Source of the DNA: Orychophragmus violaceus
Lineage: Eukaryota > Streptophyta > Magnoliopsida > Brassicales > Brassicaceae
Reading direction: 5' to 3'
Length of the DNA: 64,000 nucleotides
Assembly (NCBI GenBank): GCA_030180135.1
Contig: CM058234.1
Coordinates: 35,932,766-35,996,765, forward strand
A program made the translations under genes and the position numbers. The notes under the pieces are model-generated. The model was not told the DNA's origin, did no database searches, and saw only the letters and a program-made list of their open reading frames with translations. Numbering within the stretch: position 1 is the stretch's first letter; each line of letters opens with the position of its first letter. Below are positions 10,378 to 21,921 of the stretch, piece by piece.

Positions 10378-11100
10378 TTTAAGAAATGTATCTTTTGAGC
10401 ATAGCACTTTGTTTTCTTTGGTTTTGTTGTAGGAACAGGAGGGATCAAAGTTGATAAGGAAAAAGTTAAAGAAATCAAAGAATGTCCTAGTCCTAAAACC
10501 ATGGGAGAAGTAAGAAGTTTTCATGGACTAGCAGACTTTATAGGAGATTTGTGAAGGACTTCAGTACCATTGCTGCCCCTCTCACTGAGGTGATCAATAA
10601 AACCGTGGGGTTTAAATGGGAACAAGCTCAAGAGGATGCCTTCCAGACCTTGAAAGGGAAGTTAACCAATGCTCCTTTACTTATACTTTCTGGTTTTGCT
10701 AAAACTTTTGAAATAGAATGTGATTCATCTGGTGTTGGTATGCTTTTTTGACACATGATGGAAAACCAATTGCATATTTCGGTGAGAAGTTAAGAGGAGC
10801 AACACTTAACTACCCAACCTATGACAAGGATCTTATGCACTTGTGAGAGCTCTTCAGACGTGGCAGCATTACCTCTGGCCCAAAGAATTGTGGTGCACAC
10901 AGACCATGAAATACTCAAACATCTCAAAGGCCAGCATAATCTCAACAAGAGGCACGCAAGGTAGGTAGAATTCATTGCGACATTCCCATATGTCATCAAG
11001 TACAAAAAGGTAAAGAAAATGTGGTAGCTGATGCTCTTTCCAGAAGATATGCACTACTTTCTACTCTAGATGCTACGATTTTGGGTTTTGAATAATTCAA
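10378..11100 (+). pseudogene. RT C-terminus and RNase H, CRM-like element
   Basis: Beyond the LINE the host polyprotein resumes (KKCIF, then FVVGTGGIKVDKEKVKEIKE), followed by DFSTIAAPLTEVINK and the RNase H segment EIECDSSGVGM. Later remnants include the TDHEILKHLKGQ-like and VADALSRRY-like motifs near 10900-11050. Several stops and frameshifts break the coding. Confidence 0.8.
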
Positions 11101-12494
11101 GGAACTATATGACCATGATATAGACATCAAAGAACCATTCTTAGCTAGTGCCAAAAACGCATATGGCAAGTTCTTTAGGAATGGAGGATTTATATTTTAT
11201 GGTTCTAGATTGTGTGCTCCTAATTTCTCTTTGAGAGACTTGATTATCAGGGAAGCACATAGAGGATGACTCATGGGACACTTTTGCATTGCCAAAACTC
11301 TCCAAAATGTGCAAGAGCATCTCTACTTTCCACACCTAAAGAAGGACATTGAGAGAGTTTGTGGAAGATGTGTGACTTGCAAGCAAGCCAAATCAAAGCT
11401 ACAACCTCGGGGACTCTTTACGCCACATCACATTCCAGAACACCCTTAGACAGAACTTTCCATGGACTTTGTTCTTGGATTGCCGCGATCCAAGTCAGGT
11501 AAGGATTCTATCTTGTAGTGGTAGATATGTTTAGCAAGATTTCTCATTGCTTGTCATAATACTAATGATGCTTCTCACATTGCAGATTTGTTCTTTGAGG
11601 AGGTTGTTAGATTGCATGGCATGCCTAAGTCCATAGTTTCTGATAGATATACTAAGTTTCTTAGTTTCTTTTGGAAAACACTTTGGTCAAAACTAAGAAC
11701 TTAGATTTTGTTCTCCACTACTTGTCATCCACAATCTAATGGTCAAACTGAAGTAGTGAATAGGACTCCTGGAAACTTGCTTAAATCACTTATTAAGAAG
11801 AACCTTAAGACTTGGGAAGAGTGTTTGCCTCATGTAGAATTCGCTTACAATCATATTGTGCATTCAGCAACTAAGAATCCTCCCTTTGAGCTTGTTTATG
11901 GCTTTCAGCCACTCTCTTTTGGATTTATTGTCTCTGTCTGTGAGTGAAATGGGAAGTACATATGGAAAGAAGAAGGCTGAACTCGTGAGAGAAATGCATG
12001 AAAAAACAAGGAGCAATCTAGAAGCCAAAACCACATTGCTTGAAAAGCATGCCAAAAAGGGCAAAAAGGTGTTTAAGGAGGGTGATTTAGTTTGGATTCA
12101 CTTGAGGAAAGGGAGATTTCCAGCTGAGAGGAAGTCCAAACTCACACACAGAGCTGATGGACCATTCAAAATCATCAAGAAAATAAATGACAATGCTTAC
12201 CAAATCGATCTCCAACGTAACTATAAAGTTTCATCAAGTTTTCATGTTTCTGAATTAAGCTCTTTTGATGTATATGGACCGGATTTGAGGTCAAATCCTT
12301 CTCAAGGGGGTGGGGATGATATGATAATGGGGAGGTTAGGAGATGGAGAGCTTGAATCTGATGAGAAAATGGTTGAGCGGGAGTTCGATGCTGAGCTAGA
12401 TGCAGCCAAGGAACTTCTGATCAAGCATGGACGAGCCGTGGCAGAGGAATTTGAAGACAAAGGCGAACACCAGCCAAAGACCAAGCATGGCTGA
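11100..12494 (+). pseudogene. Integrase of the CRM-like element, running into the 3' LTR
   Basis: A broken HHCC finger (IIREAHRG to CGRCVTCKQAK) is followed by SMDFVLGLPRSKSGKDS. The DDE core has lost its normal second motif. Open parts are 11708-11947 (SNGQTEVVNRT with the catalytic E region, HVEFAYNHIVHSAT) and 11856-12494 (LVWIHLRKGRFPAERKSKL, ADGPFKIIKKINDNAYQIDL, DLRSNPSQGGGDD, then an acidic tail). The two overlap by a frameshift near 11940. The last frame passes through the polypurine tract at 12301-12316, so about 60 residues lie inside the 3' LTR. Confidence 0.82.
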
Positions 12495-13182
12495 GACTTT
12501 GGAAATTGGGCCAAATCAAAATCCGTTGATGATCTACACATTCCAGCTGGGCCAGTTACTCGATCTCATTCAAAGAATTTCAGAAATGCCTTCATATCAC
12601 TTTTGGCCTTGACCAATATTCAGATGGCCCGTGGAGAAGAAGAGAAGGCAAGTTATATCTACAATTTGGTCAAAGAGTTTAAGCCCAAACTTGGCGGCCC
12701 ATTATCCATTTCGAAACCACAAGGAGAAAACCCATTTTGGCCAAGATGAAACTGTGTGGAGCAAGGAGAGTTTGGTGGTCACTTTTGTTGGTTTTTGGTA
12801 TTTTTTGCAACTATTGCATTTTGAAATTTCTTAAGTTCTTTGACTCATTCCTCATGCAAAAACAGTAGCTATTTGTATTCTATTTTCGTGATTGAATCAA
12901 AGTACCCTTTTATGAAATTTGAATTTTGTTCTTGACAGAAATCTCTTTTTTGTTCTTCTTAGAACATTTCAAAATTAGGTGTGTTATATCCTTGTTTCAA
13001 ACCTCTGATTCTGGTCTTGTGAATTATATCAAGCAGAATAGGAGTTCGAGAATATCATGGGCCATTCCGCAACCTTTGTGCAATCCTTAAAATCCATTTA
13101 CTCAAGATTTGTGCTAGTAGCCTTGGTGGTGAGCCTATCTTTCACCCATACTCTAAGTGATTTCCATGGGAGCTTCATATCA
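12317..13182 (+). repeat. 3' LTR of the CRM-like element
   Basis: Starts TGATATGATAATGG after the purine tract CAAGGGGGTGGGGA and ends TTCATATCA. The last 250 bases match 6510-6765. The left boundary is inferred from the purine tract because the 5' copy is truncated. Confidence 0.65.
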
Positions 13183-15059
13183 TAATCCGTTTTACAAGCC
13201 GTACAAATGGAAAAAGGAATTCCCACACTCGCCAAACGCCTACGGTGCTCATTGGTTGCCTACAATATTGCTTTTGCCTCTTTCTGCTTTGAAAGAAAGA
13301 GCTTTGAGTACATTGAAATTCAATTAGAGAGATGTGAGGACATTTAAGATACTAAGAAAAGAGGTCCGTTTTGATCAGCCTAAATGACGGACAAATCAAA
13401 TGGAAAGATCGGATTTTTGGTAAAAAGTTGACAAGAAGGAAAGCTCATAATTTCTATTTTTTCGCATGTTGGCCTCTTATGATTTCCCCTTAATCCATTG
13501 AAATCACTTTGAATAATGTATAATGCGACCAATGTTTCAAGACAAATGTTAGTCATCAATCATCTAGCTACATCAATAAGTCTCTCTTTCTCCAATATAC
13601 TACAAAAATTTGAACTCCTTAAAAAGGTACATAAATTGTACAACTTTTAAATTTAAAGTACGTTTTACATGCAGTTAAGAAAATAAAATGTGCCATCAAA
13701 ATGGCATATCATAATCATACTTCTCATCTATTTTTTCTAGAGATAAAAATACAATTCACATATAATTTTCTCTTAAACTAATTGTATATAAATATGTTTC
13801 ATATTATTGATTTCAACAAAACTTATTTATCATTACTTTCCTTTCACATTTCCAACTTCATAACTTTTATTCTGCCAATTGATTATGTTACTTAGATTGT
13901 TTATCGTAACACGATTAGTTTTGTTTTGATTATCTCATGTTGTTTATTTATATTATAATTTATAAATATAAACACATTCCAAATTATTAGAGAGATTGAA
14001 TATTATACTCCTTCTTGATAAAATAATGCATTATTTTAGAAGTATTATTTAATTGTTTTTGTTAAATTATTTATATGTGTTCGAGTTATATTTTATTAGG
14101 CATCAAATTATGTATCATTTTTCTTTTCCTCAGCATTTGTTATATTAATATTTAAAAAGGAACATATACCAATTCTAGTTTTTGACATCTTGTTATAAGA
14201 AACAATTCAATATTTAGTATAGTATATATGTTAAAGCTTGATATTCTATGTAAAACAAGATTTAAATTTAGATTTTAAAAAAAAATTAAGGGCCATAAGC
14301 TATTTACTTAAACACATGCAACATCTATTTTCAAACATTAACTACATATAAATTTAAACCATATTTATCAATACCAATTAAATTTTATTTCCATTCTAAA
14401 ACCCTTAGGCACATTATATATATTTTCAATTTTTTTATTAAATTTTATATTGAAAATCGAGTTATCTACCATTATTTATCTTATTTGAATTATTACTTTT
14501 CAATCCAATTAATTTATTATTTTAAATTTAGATTTTATGATATTTTATTTTTAAAATTTATTTATCTTTTATATTTTTATTTATTTAGGTTTGAATTTGT
14601 ATTAAATAAAAGTAATAATAATTAAGTGTAATTAAATAATGATTAATTTTTAAAATATTAAAATAGAATTTAATGTTAATAAAATATATGCTGCTTTGGT
14701 GGAGATCTTAGATAAATAAAGAGAGAACTCCCTAATTTTATATATGATTAACATTTTGCTAAATAGTATGAAATTATTCTTAAGTTCGTCCATTACAATT
14801 CATTATTTAGATCTCCTTTGCTATTTGTCTCTCACGGATTCATGGTTTACAGTATTACACTAATCAACGACTTTAAACTTTTATGGTTCGGTTTTAATAT
14901 GTTATGGATCTTAGACATAAATCACTATTTGTTTTTGGTTTTTTGGGATATTCATTCTCTCTTGCAGCCTCTTGCAGTGGCTGATCTACGAAAGCTTTTA
15001 GACAGAGCATTATCATAGACTCTAAATTAGTCGAGGACATTATTATGAGATTTGAGTTA
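13183..15059. other. AT-rich intergenic DNA, no gene seen
   Basis: Very AT-rich sequence between the CRM-like element and the solo LTR. I see no coding frame with family similarity, RNA gene or element boundary. It is the host DNA into which the Athila-type LTR inserted (target AGTTA at 15055-15059). Confidence 0.5.
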
Positions 15060-15858
15060 TGATATATCATGGTTTTTCTAGGTTTTTAACTATGATATAA
15101 GTGTATACATTGAGTTTTTAATCTTGTATTTCGAGTCTATCGAGTTTTTTACAGGTAAGCTTGCGTTTGGAGCAAAGCTAGGAGTTTTGAGACGTTTTTG
15201 GAGCATTCTACAGAAAGTTAAAGTTTGAGTCGTGACCACGAGTAGATGTCGACTGACACTTCTCTTAGTGTCGGTCGACACTGAGGTCCAGCAAAAGCTA
15301 TGCGCAGACTATTGCATCTTTTGAAGATTTGCAAGAAAGTCCAGAAGTTTCTTTTATTTCTAATTTGGCCCAAAACATGTTCAACCTTTTAATAGGATTT
15401 TGGAGAGTTGTTTTCTCCTATCTTTTGTTCTTGCTTTGTTTTGGCTTTGCATTTTGGAAATTGAGAGATTTTGGCTTGGGGCTGATTCTGCTACTTGTAA
15501 CCTTTGAGAGAAGGATTTCGAACCCCATTATTTATATCTATCCAGTCTTGTTTTCTATTCAAACATGTCTTGTCTTATTGATTCTATGTCTGAGTAGTAA
15601 CCTTAGTTAGATTTAGAGATTCTCATATGGATTTCATGCCTTGTTAGATCGCTAGATAATTAGGATTCTAAATCTATCTGTTCATCACCTAGTTGAGATT
15701 AATATTGAATTCTGGATTGATCACCTAGAGTTTAGATCTTAGATAATTAATTTGGCACGAGAGTGTGAATTATAATCTGACAGAACTAGTGTGAGCAATT
15801 TGTTTAGATGCAAAGAGATTTAATCTAGAGAATTGTGAACCAAAGAACTTGCTAATAA

Positions 15859-15887
15859 CACTACAAGAAATATGCGTATTGATAGCA
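15859..15887 (+). repeat. CACTA terminal inverted repeat, left
   Basis: 29 bp starting CACTACAAGAAAT. Matches the inverted right end with a single C/G difference at the 17th base. Confidence 0.93.
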
Positions 15888-16561
15888 TATTGCGATAGCA
15901 CGAATTCATAAACTGCTATTAAAAGTGCCGAACAAAGATGTTAAATGTATTATAACTTTTAATCAATGCTATGCTGGGTTTTTTTAAAAAAAATTCAAGA
16001 AAGGAGCTAAAGTCCCAATTTATGTCTTAGTAACACTTTTTTTCTTCTTCGTAACACTTAGAGGCGCCAAATATTTCTCGAAAGAGATCACTTTGCCACC
16101 AAAAAATTTTAGTTGTGGCATAAAAAATTTGTAAGTCTTTTTCTTTTTACTTTGAGAAATTCATTAAACCCACCAAAATTAACACCAACATCTCTTTCTC
16201 TTTCACCTCTCTCCCGTTCATCACAGCCTCCAACCGTAGAACTGTTTTCGTCGGCGATCCATCTCCGGCGTCTGTCTTCCGGCGTGGTGAGTTGTGCCTT
16301 GTTTTCCCTTGGTCCTAGCATTATATCAAAGTTGGGAGCTCAGATCTTGAGAGGAAGCAGTGTTTGTCTTCTCAAACACGCTCTCAAATCCACACCGATC
16401 ACTGGTTAAGGAAGAATCTCGTCGAGAAACAGAGTACATCTTTCAGTTTACAAATCTATGCTCTTGGGTTTCAATCGATGAAAACGATGGTGATGGCGAG
16501 GACCATCTTGTTCCATGGATCGAGTGAGTTCATTTATCTTTCTTGATTAAGTAATTGATAC

Positions 16562-17006
16562 ATGCTCAGGTCCACCGTTATCCCTTCCTTTCACACTTCT
16601 GGTCTATGCACTTCGTCGATGGGTAATACCAAATCGCCGACTGGTAATCAATCTGTAAACCTTAATCAATCGGGTCCCACGGCGGCGGCGTCTTCTTCTT
16701 CTTCTTCCACGGCTACAGGGGAAGGAACACGTCGACACGAGAGCAGGAAACCGAGAGCTGAGTTTCAGGAAGAGCAGGCTCGTGTTCTATCCGCGTCTCT
16801 TCGTCACGTGGTTTGTATATTTGTTTCCAGATTCAACTTTTCTCCCGTCAAGTTTCCTTCTTTTGGAGATTAATTTCTATATTTGGGAGATTCTGCAGCC
16901 GAGATTAGGTTGGACTGAGGAAGCTATGATTGCCTGTTCAAGAGATGTTGGTGTGTCTCATTCGATCGTTTGTTCATTTCCCAGGAAAGAAGCTGCACTT
17001 GTTGAG
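16562..17006 (+). pseudogene. COQ9: Captured fragment of COQ9 (5' exons)
   Basis: Two exons survive. One (about 16562-16810) encodes a Ser-rich, mitochondrial presequence-like region ending EEQARVLSASLRHV. The second (16899-17006) encodes PRLGWTEEAMIACSRDVGVS and FPRKEAALVE, the conserved N-terminal part of COQ9, the lipid-binding ubiquinone biosynthesis protein of mitochondria. The acceptor TTCTGCAG (16891-16898) and the GTAATG donor after GAG (17007) are intact, so genomic DNA was captured, not a cDNA. Substitutions such as IACSRD for the usual small residue and SIVCSF suggest drift. An upstream exon may start near 16474-16520, but its frame was not resolved. Confidence 0.72.
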
Positions 17007-17089
17007 GTAATGTCGTCGTCACTAATATTATATGTAATCACTAAATGCACTGATTTTGAAGCTGGACAGTGGATTTTGTAGCTTTAAGC

Positions 17090-18079
17090 ATGGCCGAGAA
17101 TTTAGACAAACCATTGCTGAATCCTGATACTTTCAACAGAGAAGGAATTGACTTGGTAAAGGATGTGTGGTTCCTTTAATATTTCAATCTAATACTTGGA
17201 TTCATAGTGGCAAAAAGGGTTTGATGCTTGAGCTTGACAGGGTCTATTGCCATTGGAGGAGGTTTTTGAGAACCTCAGAATATCTCCTGGGGTCTTTTAT
17301 CAGGAGATGCTGAACAAAGATTAAAGATATTTGGTCCTAACAGACTTGAAGAAAAACGGGGTAATAAACAACTTATCTACAAAGTGTCTCCAGTAGAGAT
17401 TGTTTTGAGTTCTGAGATCTTATTCATTATTAACACTCTTATGTCTACACTGCTAGTATCTTCACTTTGATGCATATTTTTCATGAATTATCCTAAGGAC
17501 ATATTGTTGTTTCTGCAAAGTTGTGGTTTCTTACATTGACCCTAAGGTAATATGTGAGAGTTGTGTTAATACCGTTTAAACTAATGATGCAGGAGAATAA
17601 ATTCCTGAAATTTCTAGGTTTTATGTGGAATCCATTGTCATGCGTTATGGAAGCTGCAGCATTGATGGCCATTGCCCTCGCTAACAGTGAAATAAGACAA
17701 TCTGTTCTTTCTTCTTTACTATATATGAAGTACACCTTGAAACTCATGTTGAAAAATGATATTGCAGAGGCAGGATCCTGACTGGGAAGACTTTGTTGGA
17801 ATCGTTTGCCTTTTACTGATCAATGCAACAATCAGCTTCTTTGAAGAAAACAATGCTGGAAATGCTGCAGCAGCTCTTATGGCTCGCTTAGCTCCAAAAA
17901 CAAGAGTCTGCTTCTTCACCTTATGGATTTTAACTCTAATGAGACAATATGGCAAAGCTAGCTGAACTGTCGTTTCCATAACATCTTATACCTGATCAAT
18001 AGGTTCTTAGAGATGGCCAGTGGCAAGAGCAAGATGCGTCTATCTTGGTACCTGGTGATATAATTAGCATAAAGCTTGG
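17090..18079 (+). pseudogene. AHA10: Captured fragment of an AHA10-like plasma-membrane H+-ATPase
   Basis: Five consecutive 5' exons of a P3A proton pump remain with their introns: MAENLDKPLLNPDTFNREGI at 17090-17155; 17241-17360 (GLLPLEEVFENLRIS to KIFGPNRLEEK); 17593 to about 17690 (KFLGFMWNPLSCVMEAAALM); 17767 to about 17910 (DWEDFVGIVCLLLINATISF, then FFEENNAGNAAAALMARLA); and 18003-18079 (VLRDGQWQEQDASILVPGDI). DWEDF, INATISFFEE and ALMARLAPKTRV resemble AHA10, the proanthocyanidin-related vacuolar pump, more than AHA1/2. Exon 2 has a one-base deletion after CCT near 17290, and the donor after KTRV is damaged. The phosphorylation and pump domains are absent, so no function is expected. 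Confidence 0.85.
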
Positions 18080-18165
18080 GTAAAATAAAACCTTTCTTGC
18101 TTTGCTGTATTATTGACACTACTACGAATTGGAATGAGAACTTGTCATTACATATTGTGTGGCAG

Positions 18166-18276
18166 GCGAAGTATTTTGCAGAAGACATCGGAGCTGGAGT
18201 TGGGAAATCGTTTCAAGGTCTGATGAATGTAGCTATGCAGACCATGTCCAGAAGGGGTGGTAGCTCTGCGTTATAG
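18166..18276 (+). pseudogene. COQ9: Captured 3' terminal exon, probably COQ9
   Basis: After an acceptor (GGCAG, 18161-18165) the frame reads AKYFAEDIGAGVGKSFQGLM and ends RRGGSSAL with TAG at 18274-18276. The amphipathic, Gly-rich tail resembles COQ9 C-termini, and its 5' exons lie 1.2 kb upstream, so this is most likely the other end of the same gene with AHA10 exons between. The assignment rests on pattern memory and is weaker than for the N-terminal part. The 3' UTR-like sequence 18277-18480 may have come with it. Confidence 0.5.
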
Positions 18277-18659
18277 ACAACTATCTGCTTCATCTTTTTG
18301 GATTCTCTAGTAGTTTGAGTTGAGCATACGCTATAATAATGATATCATTATGTATGACTTGAAGTGTATAAACTATTTATTTATCTTCTACTTTTGAAAT
18401 AAACCATGGAGTCTGGAACACTAATGTGGATGACAATTGAACAGAAAAGAAAGTTGTGTAATCTTGGTTCAATTTATTTGGGAAGGGTGTTTATCGTTGA
18501 AACACAAATATAGGGGTCTCGTATATTTCTGAAGGTTGCAGACATTTCTTCTAAAAATTTATTGTTTTACTCTAGGAACATAAAATTAAAATTGGAAAAT
18601 ATAACAGAATGGAAAATATAACAGAAATGGAAAATATTTTTTTTAAAGCAGTTTTGAAA

Positions 18660-19520
18660 CATTTAATTTAGAGTTTAGGAAACTATGTTTAGGGTTTAAT
18701 GTATTGAAGTGTAAGAGTTTAAGAGTTAATAAGTCTCACAAAGTATCCAATCCCTAAATTCTAAACTCCAAATAAATATCAAAACCCTAAATTATATATA
18801 TATAAAAAAATTACTATTACATATCTAAAACTAAGATTCCAATACCCTAAACCCTAACCATATACTACAATGTCCTAAACCTACCCTAAACCCTAAACCT
18901 ATATTCCAATACCCCAAATCCAACCAAACCTAAATCATATCATAAATTATAAGAACAAAAAGATCATAAATTAAATCTTCACTCCCAAATATCAAAACAT
19001 ATACTACAATGTCATAAACCATAAATCCTAATTAATTGTATTCTCTATCCACATTTATAAATATATATCACAATGTCATTAACCCTAAATCTATACTCAA
19101 GTACCCAAACCCTAAATTTGAAACTTATACTACAATGTCCTAATTATTTTCTTCATCATAAACTCTAAAACCTTTAACTCTAAACCTTAAACACAAAACC
19201 TAAACCCTAATATAGGGTTTTAAGATTCACACTTGAACATATTTTTCTACTTGTCATTTAACACAAAAGATCTTAATAATAGACAACATAATCAATAAAA
19301 TATATTTTTAAAAATAGAATTTTCAAACATTTTATTTAGAATTTAGGATATTGTGGTACATGTTTAGTGTTTATGATAATCATACTCTAAACCTAACTCT
19401 TTCATAAACTATAAAATCAAAATATAAAAAATAATTATATATACATAAAACTAATATTTAAAATCTATAGTATAAACAAAGCTAATACATAAAACCCTAA
19501 ACCCTAAACAAACCCTAAAA
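18660..19520. repeat. Degenerate telomere-like (AAACCCTA) repeat region
   Basis: AAACCCTAA, CCCTAAACC and variants recur many times in an AT-rich stretch, for example near 18780, 18850, 18885, 19195 and 19495. They are scattered rather than in a clean tandem array. They could be decayed interstitial telomeric repeats or a telo-box-rich captured promoter. Confidence 0.6.
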
Positions 19521-20339
19521 CACTAAAGTATAAACAAAACTATAAACAAAATATATCATCCAAATGATTATTAAAAAGCTTCTTTCTTATTGGTTGATAA
19601 AGAAAAACAAGGATCACCATTCTTCTAATATTGACCATTGATTAAAATTTGATCTGATGGACCTAATTTTTTTATCTATTTTCGTTTTCTTTTCTCATCT
19701 TCCTTTCTCTTTCCTTCTCGTCTCATCTCCTTCGAATTTTTTCTTCTCCATGATTTCTTCCTCCTCTATCCAGAGCATACTCCGACCGCCATCAACGAGA
19801 CACAACATATGCAGAGCATAGTCGGAGAAAGGACTGAGCAGAGGCAGGGGAGAGATGGAGCGAAGGCGGAGCAGAGCAGAGGCAGGGCGTAGGCAGACCA
19901 CAATCCGAAGGCCACAGACGCACACAACACCACCTAAAGACCACCGGCGATGAACACACTCAACACCAACAGCATCACCGAGGAGGAGGACCACCATCTA
20001 ACTTGTCACCGAAAGAGAAGAGCTCCGTAAACCGCCACTCGAACAGGGGAGAGAGAAGTAGAAGATCCGTTCACCGCAAATGAAAATCAACAAGGGAGAC
20101 CCCTCCCCGGCACCAGAGAGGCAACGGCAGCAGCTAACTAGAGACGGCGGCGGACCTCGTAAACTGATCCAGAGAAAATTAGGGCGACCTCTCGAAGGAA
20201 ACTCTCGAACCAAAGCTCCTGGGTCAATTCAGGATGGGCAGTGGCACAAAGGTCTCGGTTTTATTCTTGTAAAATTGAATCTCTTTGATGATTCTTCTAT
20301 TGAATCTCTTCGCTTTTGTTGCCAATCGAATAGATATCG
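19521..20339. other. Unassigned GC-rich interior of the CACTA element
   Basis: AT-rich to about 19680, then GC-richer, purine-biased sequence (GAGCAGAGGCAGGG-like, CACCGAGGAGGAGG). It looks like 5' UTR or exon material captured from a host gene, but no protein family was recognised. It runs directly into the LYAR-type exon. Confidence 0.4.
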
Positions 20340-20834
20340 TGCATCGACTGTGGAGAAACGTTTGGGCAAGATAGTGTACAAGGACATAACCAGTGCATTA
20401 CCGAAGCTGTAAGTACTTACAACCATTTCTACCAATCTTATGTGGAGCTATTGTCTTGTACTAAGAGATTGAAGAAGAATTGAATGTTTTCTCTGTATTT
20501 AGGAGAAATATGGTCCAAAGGGGCAGTCAAAGCCATCTAATGGCACACCTGCAAAGCCAAAGGACAACTCGAAGAAACAGCCATACTTTGATGTAAATGT
20601 AATTGATATCCATGGTTTTGTAGGTACTTAATTTATTGAGGTTCTTCTTCATTGTTTAGGAGTGTAACAAAGCTGGTCGTGTCTTTATTTCTTTGGATTT
20701 GATAGAGCTAATGTAGGCTCTTTTGAGTATTTGTTTATGTATTTGGTTGCAGCTTATGTAACACAAAGGCTACGAGTCTGCAGACTTTGCTTGCTCATGC
20801 CGATGGGAAGAAGCACCGATCAAAAGCAAGAAGC
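20340..20834 (+). pseudogene. Captured fragment of a LYAR-type zinc-finger gene
   Basis: Three exon pieces are visible. The first (20340-20408) encodes CIDCGETFGQDSVQGHNQC, a LYAR-type C2HC finger, and is followed by GTAAGT. The second (20503 to about 20598) encodes EKYGPKGQSKPSNGTPAKPK and ends near PYFDVN. The third (20753 to about 20832) encodes LCNTKATSLQTLLAHADGKK followed by HRSKARSFH, a matrin/U1-type finger (CX2C-like with H...H). Acceptors TTTAG and GGTTGCAG are in place. LYAR proteins are nucleolar nucleic-acid-binding proteins (family knowledge). The N-terminal first zinc-finger half and the long C-terminus are missing. Confidence 0.72.
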
Positions 20835-21599
20835 TTTCATCTCCTTAGATTTATTTTTTCTATAATGCGTTATAGATCCAACCACTAAAGCGTTGGAGGT
20901 GTTCATCTTCTATTGCTGTTTCTAGAGTATTTTCCTTCGTTTATTACAGTCCTCAACTCTTCTCTCCATCGATTTCGCCTGCTCGTCTGCCTCCAAGGCT
21001 AGGTGAGAACTCATCACTTCCTTCGTCATATTGATTTAGTTTTCTGATAGTTAATAACAATGGAAGGAAATTGGGAATTAAATCGGTCCAGGCTTTAATC
21101 TAATCTTCTTAGTTTTATTTGAGATCTCTGAAACTGCTTGCTTTTACCCTATTTTTAAATCGAGTTTGGTTCTCTTGTTCTTTGTTCTCAGGATTGCAAT
21201 TAACACACGACAGCTAAACAAGAAGGACGAAAACGGTGGTGAGAGAGAGAGAGAGAAGACAAAGACGGTGGTGAGAGAGAAGACGAAGGTGGTGACGACC
21301 GGAGCCGCTTCAGCCATGGTCGTCGGAAGAAGACGATGGATTTTCTTCTTTTTTTTGTTTTTTTAATATTAATTATTCAATTATTTATTGTAATTTATTT
21401 TATTATAAACATTAATTAAATAAAATAATTATTATTTTTGTTTTTTTAAGTCATCAATAAAAAATCCAATTTTTAAATATAATTGTTTTTATATTAATCT
21501 AATTGAATTTCAAACAATTATTCGTACTCAAAATTTAAAATAATATTATATAATGAAATTTCAATAGTTTTTTATGGCAAAAAATAATAGTTTTCATAA
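20835..21599. other. CACTA interior, no recognisable gene
   Basis: Contains a spliced 5' UTR-like stretch (CTAGGTGAGAAC donor near 21001, TTCTCAG acceptor near 21190) leading into a purine-rich GAGAGA segment, then AT-rich DNA. The frame 21166-21366 is low-complexity and not taken as a gene. Confidence 0.4.
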
Positions 21600-21921
21600 G
21601 ATATATAATAGCCATAAAGATTAGCCATTATAAATAATAATGCAGCAATTATAAAACGCTAGTATAAAGTATAATACAACCCTAAAATATTGCTACCACA
21701 ATATATATTATTGCACGAGATATATGCTACATTAATCTATAAAATAACGATAAACAAATGCTAATGAAAACTATACAATCACACCAAAATTAGCGCTATC
21801 GTAGACGGATATATAATAGCATGTCAAATTAGTGCTATTGTAGATGGCTGACCTAAGATGGCAGCGGCAAACATAGCGTTTATGGAAACGCTACAATAGA
21901 CATATGATAGCGTTTTCGTGG
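21600..21921. repeat. CACTA subterminal repeat region, right
   Basis: Short repeated motifs such as GCGCTATCGTAGACGG, GTGCTATTGTAGATGG and ATGATAGCG occur close to the right end; related GATAGCA motifs lie at the left end. Subterminal repeats of this kind bind CACTA transposase (family knowledge). Confidence 0.6.

Larger units (their letters stand above)
6505..13182 (+). mobile_element. Old Ty3/gypsy element (CRM-like), nearly full length
   Basis: An LTR end, a primer site, gag, protease, RT, RNase H, integrase, a polypurine tract and a 3' LTR occur in order on the plus strand. Many stops and frameshifts, and clearly diverged LTR copies, mark an old insertion. The CRM-like placement is inference from the initiator-Met primer site and an integrase frame that runs through the polypurine tract into the 3' LTR. 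Two later insertions sit inside: a hAT MITE (7177-7341) and a LINE fragment (9837-10377). The left LTR matches the right one only from about 6510 on, so its 5' part is lost or replaced. Confidence 0.85.

Noticed and set aside
15329..15610. 93-codon hydrophobic frame that resembles a small membrane protein
   Set aside because: It lies inside the Athila solo LTR, and the hydrophobic bias comes from T-rich sequence.
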